Assembly: GCA_003247575.1 (NCBI GenBank)
Contig: QJZC01000026.1
Location: 1 to 64,000, forward strand
Direction: 5' to 3'
Source of the DNA: Pseudomonadota bacterium
GTDB taxonomy: Bacteria; Myxococcota_A; UBA9160; SZUA-336
DNA length: 64,000 bases
Each line of letters opens with the position of its first letter. The stretch's first letter is position 1. Under the pieces are notes generated by a model. It had not been told where the DNA came from. It did not search any database and saw only the letters and a list, made by a program, of their open reading frames with translations. A program made the translations under genes and the position numbers. This document shows, piece after piece, positions 7,349-15,435 of the stretch.

Positions 7349-10300
7349 GCTCGATCTCTTCTGTGCTCCCGTGCGGCGTTGGTTCGAGCGGCGCTTCGGG
7401 GAGCCGACTCCACCGCAGCGCGCCGGGTGGCCGCGGATCGCGCAGGGTGCGGACACGCTGATTGCGGCACCGACTGGGTCGGGCAAGACGCTCGCTGCTT
7501 TCCTGCTCGTGATCGATCGTCTCGTGCGTCGTGCGCTCGAGGCTGACCTCTCGGATCAGCTCGAAGTCGTGTATGTGTCGCCCTTGCGCGCGCTCTCCCA
7601 CGACGTGCAGCGCAATCTGGAGGAGCCGCTGCGAGAGATCCAGGCAGAGGCACGTGCGCTCGGTCTGGCGCTTCCGGAGGTGCGCACGGCGGTGCGAACC
7701 GGCGATACTCCCGCGGCGGAGCGTCAGGCCATGCTGAGGCGTCCTCCTCACATCCTCGTCACCACCCCGGAGTCACTGTATCTCGTACTGACGTCGGAGA
7801 AGGCGCGGCTCATGCTGCGGAGCGTACGTTCCGTGATCGTGGACGAGATCCACGCGGTAGCCGGCGACAAGCGTGGCTCTCACCTCGCGCTCTCGCTCGC
7901 GCGCCTGGATCGAGTCGCGGAGCGCCGTCCCGTGCGGATCGGTCTATCGGCTACGCAGCGTCCTCTCGATCGCCTGGCGCGCTTCCTGGTGGGTACGTCC
8001 CGTCTCGCCGCGGATGCGGCCTCCGGCCCGTCCTCACGGGAGGCGGCGACCGCGTGCGAGATCATCGACATGGGGCACCTGCGGCGCTTGGACCTCGGTC
8101 TGGTGGTGCCTGCGGGTGACGATCTGGGCGCGGTGGCCTCACACGAACAGTGGGACGAGACGATCGAGCATCTGTGCCGCGAGGTCGAGTCGCATCGTAC
8201 GACCTTGATCTTCGTCAACACGCGTAGGTTGGCTGAGCGGCTGGCCCACCGGATGGGGGAGAAGCTAGGAGCGGATCGGGTCGCCGCGCATCACGGAAGC
8301 CTGTCGCGAGAACGCCGTCTGCGCGTCGAGACGCGCCTCAAACAGGGTGAGCTCGCCGCACTCGTGGCGACGGCTTCACTCGAGCTCGGCATCGACATCG
8401 GCTCGGTCGATCTGGTGTGTCAGATTGGGTCTCCGAGGAGCATCGGATCGTTCCTTCAACGTGTCGGGCGCTCGGGGCATGCGCTCGGCAAGACTCCGAA
8501 GGGACGGCTGTTTCCCACGACACGCGACGAGTTGGTCGAGTGCAGTGCGCTGATGCGCGCTGCACGCGCAGGCAAGCTGGATGCGATCGAGCTGCCTCCT
8601 GCGCCGCTCGACATTCTCGCGCAGCAGCTCGTCGCCGCTTGTGCTTGCGAGGAGTGGGTCGTGGATGCGCTCTTCGACTGTGTGCGTGCGGCGGCACCCT
8701 ATGCTGAGCTCGCGCGCGGGGACTTCGATGCGGTGGTCGAGATGCTCGCGCGCGGCTTCGAGACTCCTCGCGGACGACGTGCGGCGTATCTCCACCACGA
8801 TCGTCTCACGGGAACCTTGCGCGCGCGACGGGGGGCTCGATTGGTTGCATTGATGTCCGGTGGTGCGATTCCGGACAGCGGGGACTATCGGGTGTTGCTC
8901 GATCCGAGCGACACCTTCGTCGGGACCGTGGGCGAGGACTTTGCCGTCGAGTCGATGGCTGGCGACGTCTTCGTGCTCGGTACTCACAGCTGGCGCGTGC
9001 GCCGGGTCGAAGGGGACACGTTGCGCGTGACCGACGCAGAAGGTGCACCGCCGACGGTCCCGTTCTGGGTCGGCGAGGCGCCAGCGCGAACGGCGGAGCT
9101 TTCGGACGAGGTTTCGCGTCTGCGTCAGGACCTGGCCGACGTTGCCCGAGCCGCAGACCCCGAACGAGCGCGCGAAGAGCTCCGCGTGGCGTGTGGGCTG
9201 TGCCTCAACGGCTTGCGCCAGCTGCTCGATTACGTGCGCGTTCAGCTGGAGTCGATTCACTGCCTGCCGACGAGCCAGACTCTCGTTGCAGAACGATTCT
9301 TCGATGAGTCGGGCGGGATGCAGCTCGTAGTTCACTCGCCACATGGAGCGCGCGTGAACCGCGCTCTCGCGCTGGCGCTGCGCAAGCGGTTCTGCAAGAC
9401 ATTCAACCAGGAGCTGCAGTCGGCAGCGACCGATGATGCCTTCGTGCTCTCGTTGTCTGCGGCGCAGAACTTCCCACTCGAAGAGCTGCCGTCGTTCCTC
9501 TCGTCTCGCACGATCGACGAGGTGCTGCGGCAGGCCGTATTGGCTACACCCATGTTTGGGGTTCGCTGGCGCTGGAATGCCTCGCGCGCGCTTGCGATCC
9601 CGCGGAGCCAGTCCGGTAAGCGCGTTCCCTTTGCCCTGCAGCGGATGCGCTCAGAGGATCTGTTGACCGCTGTGTTCCCCGATCAGACGGCCTGCCAGGA
9701 AAACGTCACGTATCCAATCGACATTCCGGACCACCCGCTGATCGAGCAGACCTTGCACGACTGTGCGCACGAGGCGTGTGACGTCGATCGGGCGCGTGCG
9801 CTCCTCGAGGGGGTGGAGAATGGAACGATCCAGTTCCAAACAGTAGAGACTGTGGAGCCATCTCCGTTCACCCACGAGATTCTGAACGCGCGCCCGTATG
9901 CGTATCTCGATGACGTTCCCCTCGAAGAGCGACGAACGCGGGCCGTATCGCTGCGACGAGTCCTGCCCGACCAGGTACGAGATCTAGGCCGTCTGGATCC
10001 GGCCGCGATCGATCGTGTGCGTATGGAAGCTGCCCCGGTGGTGCGCACTGCTGACGAACTCTACGAGTTGCTTTTGGATACGATCGTGCTCGACCCAGCC
10101 GCGCTCGATGCAGGTTCAGACCTCGCGCTCGGGCTCATCGCATCGCGGCGGGCCGCGTGCGTCGCTACGCCTGTGGGAGAGCGTCTCTTTGCTGCGGAGA
10201 TGCTGAGCTCGATCCGAGCCCTGTACGGCACGGCGCGCATCGCACCTGAGGTGGAGCTGCCCGACTCCTTGCCACCGAGTGAGTCGGACGCCGAGCGTGT

Positions 10301-11645
10301 ACTCGATCGCATGGTCCGTGGTTACCTTGCATTCCTTGGACCCGTCACGCCGATGGTTCTCGCGCGACGGTTGGGAGTCCCTGAGGGGGAGGTCCTGGGT
10401 TCCCTGCTCCGCTGGGAGGGCAGGGGGGCTGCGCTACGTGGGCGCTTCGACGTGAATCTCGAAGGAGAGCAGTTCTGCGATCGCGGCTTGCTCGCGCGGG
10501 TGCACCGCTACACGCTGGGGCGCCTCCGTCGTGAGATCGAGCCTGTGTCTGCGCAGGATTTCGGCCGCTTTCTGTTCCGTTGGCAGTCGCTCGAACGCGC
10601 TTCCAGCATGCGTGGTGAGACTGGCTTGCTGCACGTCGTCGAGCTGTTGTCGGGTTTCGAGGCGCCGGCCGTGGCTTGGGAGTCCGATCTGCTGGCGCCT
10701 CGCGTGCATGGATATCGTGGAGATCAGCTGGACGCGCTCTGCCTGGGTGGCGCAGTCATGTGGGGGCGCGTGTGGTCATCGGGGCAGGGTGCCGGCGCCC
10801 AGTCTACGCGTGCGACCCCGATCTCGATCTTTCCGCGCGCGGAGCTCGACGAGCTGTTGCATGCTGCAGCCGATCGCCGTGACGCAGATATGAGTTCACT
10901 TCGGGGTGAGGCTCGGCGAATACTCGAGCTACTCGATCAGCGTGGAGCCCTGTTTGCGCGAGAGCTCGAGTCGATGCGCCTGCTGCTTCCGGTGCAGATC
11001 GAAGCGGGTCTGCGTGAGCTGGTCGCACACGGTTTGGTGACGTGCGACGGCTTCGCTCCGCTACGCCGCTTGTTCTCTTCGCGCGCTCGTCCCCGGCGCG
11101 CTCGTCCAGGTTCTCCTCAGATGCTCGGGCGCGGGATTCCCGCGCCCGAGGGAAGGTGGAGCCGCCTGGCTTCGTTCGGCGAGGTGCCTGACCTCGAGCA
11201 GCGCGCGGAGGCGTCTGCCCGACGCCTGCTCCGTCGCTACGGGGTCGTCTTCCGCGATCTGCTCGCGCGCGAACGTCTACCCGAAGGTTGGCGAGAGATT
11301 CATCGCGCCCTGCGTCGCTTCGAGGCGCGTGGGGAGGTGCGCGGCGGTCGCTTCGTCAGCGGCTTCATCGGTGAGCAGTTCGCGCTTCCGTCCGCCGTTC
11401 CTGCGTTGCGAGCCGAGCGGCAGCGACCGAAGGATGGTGTAGAGATGCGCGTTTCCGCCACCGACCCACTCAACTTAGCGGGGATCCTGACGCCCGGTGC
11501 CAGGATATCTGCGGGGCACACGCGATTCCTGATCTATCGGGATGGTATACCCATCGCTGTCATCGATCGAGGGATCCGCACCTCGCTCGAAGGGTGCGTG
11601 TCCGATGCGACTGAAGCGCAGGTGGCCACCGCGAGTCGCGCTTAG
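7341..11645 (+). CDS. lhr: Lhr-type superfamily 2 DNA helicase, full length
   Basis: A 1434-residue ATP-dependent 3'-5' helicase of the Lhr family, implicated in repair of crosslinked or oxidised DNA. Domains in order: RecA1 with Walker A APTGSGKT (residues 43-50), TTPESL near 141 and DEIH box 168-171; RecA2 with SATQRP, HHGSLSRE and QRVGRSGH; then the winged-helix and Lhr core domains; then a long C-terminal part (about 880-1434) that in full-length Lhr forms the tetramerising region. Length is close to the 1,500 residues of E. coli or mycobacterial full-length Lhr. The GTG start lies inside the argC stop region. Its own TAG stop is the first triplet of repeat element A. Confidence 0.92.
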   Translation: MAELDLFCAPVRRWFERRFGEPTPPQRAGWPRIAQGADTLIAAPTGSGKTLAAFLLVIDRLVRRALEADLSDQLEVVYVSPLRALSHDVQRNLEEPLREIQAEARALGLALPEVRTAVRTGDTPAAERQAMLRRPPHILVTTPESLYLVLTSEKARLMLRSVRSVIVDEIHAVAGDKRGSHLALSLARLDRVAERRPVRIGLSATQRPLDRLARFLVGTSRLAADAASGPSSREAATACEIIDMGHLRRLDLGLVVPAGDDLGAVASHEQWDETIEHLCREVESHRTTLIFVNTRRLAERLAHRMGEKLGADRVAAHHGSLSRERRLRVETRLKQGELAALVATASLELGIDIGSVDLVCQIGSPRSIGSFLQRVGRSGHALGKTPKGRLFPTTRDELVECSALMRAARAGKLDAIELPPAPLDILAQQLVAACACEEWVVDALFDCVRAAAPYAELARGDFDAVVEMLARGFETPRGRRAAYLHHDRLTGTLRARRGARLVALMSGGAIPDSGDYRVLLDPSDTFVGTVGEDFAVESMAGDVFVLGTHSWRVRRVEGDTLRVTDAEGAPPTVPFWVGEAPARTAELSDEVSRLRQDLADVARAADPERAREELRVACGLCLNGLRQLLDYVRVQLESIHCLPTSQTLVAERFFDESGGMQLVVHSPHGARVNRALALALRKRFCKTFNQELQSAATDDAFVLSLSAAQNFPLEELPSFLSSRTIDEVLRQAVLATPMFGVRWRWNASRALAIPRSQSGKRVPFALQRMRSEDLLTAVFPDQTACQENVTYPIDIPDHPLIEQTLHDCAHEACDVDRARALLEGVENGTIQFQTVETVEPSPFTHEILNARPYAYLDDVPLEERRTRAVSLRRVLPDQVRDLGRLDPAAIDRVRMEAAPVVRTADELYELLLDTIVLDPAALDAGSDLALGLIASRRAACVATPVGERLFAAEMLSSIRALYGTARIAPEVELPDSLPPSESDAERVLDRMVRGYLAFLGPVTPMVLARRLGVPEGEVLGSLLRWEGRGAALRGRFDVNLEGEQFCDRGLLARVHRYTLGRLRREIEPVSAQDFGRFLFRWQSLERASSMRGETGLLHVVELLSGFEAPAVAWESDLLAPRVHGYRGDQLDALCLGGAVMWGRVWSSGQGAGAQSTRATPISIFPRAELDELLHAAADRRDADMSSLRGEARRILELLDQRGALFARELESMRLLLPVQIEAGLRELVAHGLVTCDGFAPLRRLFSSRARPRRARPGSPQMLGRGIPAPEGRWSRLASFGEVPDLEQRAEASARRLLRRYGVVFRDLLARERLPEGWREIHRALRRFEARGEVRGGRFVSGFIGEQFALPSAVPALRAERQRPKDGVEMRVSATDPLNLAGILTPGARISAGHTRFLIYRDGIPIAVIDRGIRTSLEGCVSDATEAQVATASRA

Positions 11646-11813
11646 CAGCCCGTCGAACCAGTCACTCCCATCGCCATCGCCATCGTGACGCTGCGCCCCG
11701 ATCTCAGCGTTGCGAAAGCTCGGCCGATCGAGTGGATAGGGCTGCGCTCTCGCGCCTTGACTCGGGCCGCAGGGGCGCTCTGGCTCGGTCCGGACTCGTT
11801 CAACGGACTGCTG
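11643..11813 (-). repeat. MITE-like structured repeat, copy A
   Basis: About 170 bp bounded by imperfect inverted ends: TAGCAGCCCGTCGAACCAG at the left and the complement of CAGCAGTCCGTTGAACGAG at the right. Read on the minus strand it aligns along its whole length with copy B (12687-12852). Shared blocks include ACCGAGCCAGAG, TGCGGCCCGAG, AGCTTTCG and ATGGGAGTGACT. A GCGC-GAGA-GCGC tetraloop hairpin (11744-11755) is conserved in both. It begins exactly at the TAG stop of lhr. There is no coding capacity; an open frame at 11685-11894 is a by-product. Confidence 0.75.
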
Positions 11814-11946
11814 CGGTGCTGCATCCTGCTATCGATCGTGGTGCAGTGCCGTAATTTCTTCGCGAACGCCTTCATGAATGCGTGGGGAGAGTGAGGGAGA
11901 GATCGGGTTGGTGTAGTGGATGAGGTGATGTGGGCTTTTGGAAGCG

Positions 11947-11995
11947 CCCTCTTCCCCCAAGCCCCATCGCGAACTAAGGAGCCGGGGAAAGAGGG
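11947..11995 (-). terminator. Hairpin after the coiled-coil gene
   Basis: CCCTCTTCCCC (11947-11957) pairs with GGGGAAAGAGGG (11984-11995) with one bulged base and a 26-nt loop. It sits just beyond the stop of the minus-strand gene ending at 12004. The GC-rich stem position fits a terminator or 3'-end structure. No clear T-run follows. Confidence 0.4.
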
Positions 11996-12003
11996 TGCGA
12001 GCT

Positions 12004-12264
12004 TCAGGCCCGACGTGACTGCCGAGTCTTGTCCTGTCGGTACTTTGCCCAGCGCTTCTTTGCCGCTTTCGAGATGGCATCGCGACCCGCGCGGCTCAGG
12101 CGACGTGTCGCCTTTTTGCGTACTGTGGTCGCGCCCTTGCTTCCGCGTCGGATGTCTTCGAGTTCACTGATCTTCTCTTGCACCGCTTCGAGCTGCTTCT
12201 GCAGGGACTGCTCCTCCTGCTTGAGTGCTCGGACGGCTGCCTGGATGGACTGCTGCCAAGACAT
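12004..12264 (-). CDS. Small basic coiled-coil protein, possibly nucleic-acid binding
   Basis: 86 residues from ATG 12264; upstream in-frame extension to 12363 lacks support. A heptad-like stretch (residues 6-36, LKQEEQSLQKQLEAVQEKI) predicts a coiled coil. A strongly basic tail contains RRLSRAGRDAISKAAKKRWA, a motif seen at the end of many small bacterial proteins and often next to other DNA-binding folds. A function cannot be named; binding DNA or RNA as a dimer is inference. GGGAGAG upstream could serve as ribosome site. It is the only gene between two inverted repeat elements, has an 18-bp palindrome upstream and a hairpin downstream, so it looks like a self-contained unit. Confidence 0.7.
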   Translation of the reverse strand: MSWQQSIQAAVRALKQEEQSLQKQLEAVQEKISELEDIRRGSKGATTVRKKATRRLSRAGRDAISKAAKKRWAKYRQDKTRQSRRA

Positions 12265-12356
12265 TGTGTGTTTCTCTCCCGTATGGCTGGCATGGTTCGC
12301 CGAGTTCCTCTTTGCGACTCGAAACAGAACCAGGCGCTCTCGCCATTGTAGATGGA

Positions 12357-12374
12357 ATCGCACTCGAGTGCGAT
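12357..12374. promoter_or_regulatory. Perfect 18-bp palindrome upstream of the coiled-coil gene
   Basis: ATCGCACTCGAGTGCGAT is its own reverse complement and lies 93-110 bp before the ATG at 12264. The size and symmetry fit a dimeric repressor operator. No regulator is identifiable nearby; the small basic protein it precedes could itself be the ligand. Confidence 0.4.
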
Positions 12375-12686
12375 AGCTACCGTGCGCAGTTAGAACTCAT
12401 CCGCGTGTTCCGGTCAAGTCTCGTGCCGGGCCGTCGCTGTCTCAGCTCGACGCGTCACTGTGGCTAGAGAGCCGGTCACGCTCGGAGGGGCGAGGGCGCG
12501 GCAAAGAAGAGAGAGCGGGAGAGTGAATGTGGGTGGGAGTGCCGGAATTTGGAGACCAACCTTCGTTGTTAGTACAGCGAGTGACTTTTTTGGTTCAGCC
12601 CGCATGGGTAAGGGCACTGCTCTCCGTTCCGGGCTAGACGGGCGAAGTTGCGAGTGGAGTGGAACTTACTGGAGTAGCCCTGCATC
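12375..12686. other. Non-coding stretch before repeat copy B
   Basis: No open frame here has recognisable motifs or a convincing ribosome site. Short frames on both strands (for example 12460-12765 plus) run into repeat copy B. I see nothing further. Confidence 0.5.
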
Positions 12687-12852
12687 CTGCAGTCCGGTTA
12701 CGAGGTCCGAACCGAGCCAGAGGGCCTCTGCGGCCCGAGATCTAGGCGCGAAAGCGCAGCCATAGCGGCGGATGCGGCAAGCTTTCGAGACGCAGAGATC
12801 GGGCCGCAGGGGTCATCTGGCAATGGGAGTGACTTTGTCAGCGGGCTGCTAG
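12687..12852 (+). repeat. MITE-like structured repeat, copy B
   Basis: About 166 bp, roughly three-quarters identical by eye to the reverse complement of copy A. The right end CGGGCTGCTAG (12842-12852) matches the arms of the mini element at 32626-32675. Internal arms CTGCGGCCCGA (12728-12738) and TCGGGCCGCAG (12799-12809) are perfectly complementary, and GCGC-GAAA-GCGC (12746-12757) forms a GNRA tetraloop. The structure suggests a mobile, structured non-coding element. No transposase is in the window. Confidence 0.75.
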
Positions 12853-13490
12853 TACAGTTGGGCTGATTCGTTCACTCATCGAAGCTACAGGACTGCGGGT
12901 GAGCTCGGCATCGATCGGGGTCCGTGTGTTGGCCGATTGGGAGCCCGCGTAACCTGCATTCTCAGGGGAACGCTCGCGCGGATGCGTGTGAGATTCGGGG
13001 ATGCGCGGCTCGGCGCCGCGCAGAGTCTCGGCGCTTCGCAGTCCAGCCTGATCGGCGCCCAGTCTGTTGGTGTTGGGCATCTGCATGTCTTTGTTGGGCA
13101 TCAGCGTGTGGCGCATCAGCCTGTTCGGATTGCAGACGATGAAGAACCCCGTTGCGCACCCACCAAGAACGGCGGATGGGGATCGGCAGATGCGAAGGGC
13201 TCCGAAGCTGGAAGTCGATGATGTGAACTGTTGCTGAAGGTGCGACGTCAAAGATCGGTGTCGCGCCAGAGAGTGCGCGGCAGGCTACCCAATCAATGCG
13301 TGATGTCAATGGTCTAGATCGATTTCTGCGCTCGTGGTGTGGCCCCGGAGGCTGGTCGTGCCCCCACGTGAAGCAGTAGACTGCTGGCTCTCGGGGTGGC
13401 CCCGTGTATCGGAGCTTCGATGCGACCGGGTGCGAGTAACATCACGTGCGGTTCTCGGCTTGGCGCCGTCCAGTGTCAGGAGAAGTTTGA
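12853..13490. other. Gene-poor stretch with short local repeats
   Basis: 638 bp without a convincing gene. Around 13066-13125 the words GTTGGGCATC and GCGCATCAGC recur at short spacing, giving low-complexity peptides in several frames but no known protein. Near 13374-13404 two small hairpins are visible (AGCAG-N4-CTGCT and CGGGG-N3-CCCCG), ahead of the LLM oxidoreductase. It may be decayed sequence or leader DNA. Confidence 0.5.
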
Positions 13491-14516
13491 GTGCAGCTAG
13501 GAATTAATGTCGGCTATTCCGGTCGAGGCATGGGTCTTCCCATCTCACTGATTCAAGAGGCCGAGCGGGTGGGATACGACATATGCTTCACGGCAGAGGC
13601 GTATGGCTCGGACGCGGTTACACCGCTCGCCTGGATCGGTGCGAGTACGCAGCGCATCAAGCTCGGGACTGCGATCGCACAGATTCATGCACGTACCCCT
13701 GCCATGATGGCCATGACTGCGATGACTCTCGACGCTCTGAGCGGTGGGCGTTTCGTGCTCGGCCTGGGGCCGTCTGGGCCACAAGTCGTCGAGGGATGGC
13801 ACGGGGTGCCTTACGGCAAGCCGTTGACCCGCCAGCGTGAGTACATCCAAGTGATCCGTCAGATCCTGAAGCGCGAGAAGCCGCTCGAGTTCCAAGGTGA
13901 GTACTATCAGGTTCCGAATACAGGTCCCGGCACCACTGGGCTCGGGCGACCGCTCCGGAGCATTCTGCACCCACGTGAGGACATGAAGATCTATACGGCA
14001 GCGATTAGTCCCAACGGAGTCCGCGCGGCAGCCGAGATCGCCGACGGGTTCTTCCCAGTCTGGATGGATCCAGAGCGGTTCGATGTGTTTGCGCCCTCCC
14101 TCCAGGCCGGGTTTGCCAAGGTCCCGGGTAAAACGATGGATCAGTTCGATGTAGCTCCGTTCGTCTCCGTGGTCTGTGGGGACGACCTCGGGGCCTGCCT
14201 GGGCGCCGTCAAACCGATGCTGGCTCTATACATTGGCGGGATGGGCGCCCGCGGCCGAAATTTCTACAACGACTACGCCAAGCGTTTAGGTTTCGAGGAA
14301 GCTGCGGTGACCATCCAGGATCTCTACCTGGATGGGAAGCGCGACGAAGCCATCAGCGCGGTGCCCGACGAACTGGCAGATGCAGTCGCGCTTTGCGGAT
14401 CTGCAGATCGGATCGCGGATCGGTTGCAGCGCTTCGAGGAGGCTCCGATCGGGACTCTGGTGGTCGCTACCGCGCAGATGGACGTGGTGCGGCTGCTGGC
14501 CGAACGCGTGCTCTAG
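13491..14516 (+). CDS. LLM-class F420-dependent oxidoreductase
   Basis: 341 residues of the bacterial luciferase-like (TIM-barrel) superfamily. The N-terminus [12 protein letters not shown], then [27 protein letters not shown] and the [16 protein letters not shown] signature near residues 85-97 match the F420-dependent methylene-tetrahydromethanopterin-reductase-like branch (Rv3520c type) rather than FMN-dependent monooxygenases. The substrate is unknown. The start is GTG with AGGAGA about 8 nt upstream. If the cofactor call holds, the organism should make coenzyme F420; no F420 synthesis gene is in the window. hslO follows after 19 bp. Confidence 0.85.
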   Translation: MQLGINVGYSGRGMGLPISLIQEAERVGYDICFTAEAYGSDAVTPLAWIGASTQRIKLGTAIAQIHARTPAMMAMTAMTLDALSGGRFVLGLGPSGPQVVEGWHGVPYGKPLTRQREYIQVIRQILKREKPLEFQGEYYQVPNTGPGTTGLGRPLRSILHPREDMKIYTAAISPNGVRAAAEIADGFFPVWMDPERFDVFAPSLQAGFAKVPGKTMDQFDVAPFVSVVCGDDLGACLGAVKPMLALYIGGMGARGRNFYNDYAKRLGFEEAAVTIQDLYLDGKRDEAISAVPDELADAVALCGSADRIADRLQRFEEAPIGTLVVATAQMDVVRLLAERVL

Positions 14517-14535
14517 GTCCGAGGATCCAATCCAG

Positions 14536-15405
14536 ATGGGTGATCGACTGGTGCGGGCCGTATCGCAGGAGCGGGCTGTCGCGGTGCGCGTGGTGGTCGC
14601 GAGCGAACTCGTGCGTGAAGCGGCGGCGAGGCACGCGACGGTTCCTACGGCGAGTGCTGCGCTCGGGCGCGCCTTGATGGGAGCGCTCTTGTTGGCTGCG
14701 GGCTCGAAGGACGGAGAGACGACCCAGATCCAGCTTAGAGGTAGGGGTCCACTGAGAAGCGTGACGGCCATCGCGACTCCAGACGGAGACGTTCGAGGCT
14801 ACGTAAAGCATCCCGATCTGCAGGGCGAGATGGGTCTCGATGTGGGAGCGGCGATCGGTCGGGGATTGCTCAGCGTCGTTCGATTTCGTCCTGGATGGCG
14901 CGAGCCCTATTCCGGATATGTGCCATTGGTTTCGGGGCAGGTGGCGGAGGATCTGGCTCATTATCTGAAGGAGAGCGAGCAGACGCGATCGGCGATCGCT
15001 CTCGGAGTCGAGCTGGATGGAGCGGGCGAGATCGTATCCGCCGGAGGATATCTGGTGCAGGCGATGCCCGAGGGACCAGAAGAGATACTCGACGAGCTCA
15101 GCGATCGGATCGAGGCCCTCGAGACGCCGACTCAGATGCTCGCACAAGGTTTGGACGCAGAGGGGATACTGGAGCACGTGCTGGGCGAGTCCGCGACTGT
15201 GGCTCGTCACGCGATGCCCGTTCGCTTCGCCTGCGACTGCAGTTCGGAGCGGATCGAGCGGGCCGTCTCACTCCTCGGTGCGCAGGATCTCGAGGAGCTG
15301 GCTGCCGACGGGAAGCCGCTCGAGATCACCTGCCACTTCTGCGGAGAGCACTACCAGCTCGCGCCTGAGGTCGTCCGACAGCGCCTCGAAGCCCGAAAGA
15401 GCTGA
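14536..15405 (+). CDS. hslO: Redox-regulated chaperone Hsp33
   Basis: 289 residues. Hsp33 is a cytosolic holdase switched on by oxidation of a zinc site. The N-terminal fold shows AVAVRVVVASELVREA and SAALGRALMGALLLA. The four zinc cysteines are present in the standard C-x-C...C-x-x-C pattern: C233, C235 (ACDCS) and C266, C269 (CHFCGEHY). The middle segment has FRPGWREPYSGYVPLVSGQV and the linker EILDELSDRIE. The ATG was chosen at the conserved N-terminus with GAGG 11 nt upstream; longer frame to 14332 overlaps the LLM gene. It converges on odhA, 30 bp away. Confidence 0.95.
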   Translation: MGDRLVRAVSQERAVAVRVVVASELVREAAARHATVPTASAALGRALMGALLLAAGSKDGETTQIQLRGRGPLRSVTAIATPDGDVRGYVKHPDLQGEMGLDVGAAIGRGLLSVVRFRPGWREPYSGYVPLVSGQVAEDLAHYLKESEQTRSAIALGVELDGAGEIVSAGGYLVQAMPEGPEEILDELSDRIEALETPTQMLAQGLDAEGILEHVLGESATVARHAMPVRFACDCSSERIERAVSLLGAQDLEELAADGKPLEITCHFCGEHYQLAPEVVRQRLEARKS

Positions 15406-15435
15406 GAACGAGGGGGCGGGAGGAGCCTCTGACTC

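Noticed and set aside
12460..12765. 101-residue plus-strand frame
   Set aside because: Its second half lies in repeat copy B and no family is recognisable.
15406..15435. Terminator between hslO and sucA
   Set aside because: No stem longer than 4 bp could be formed in the gap.
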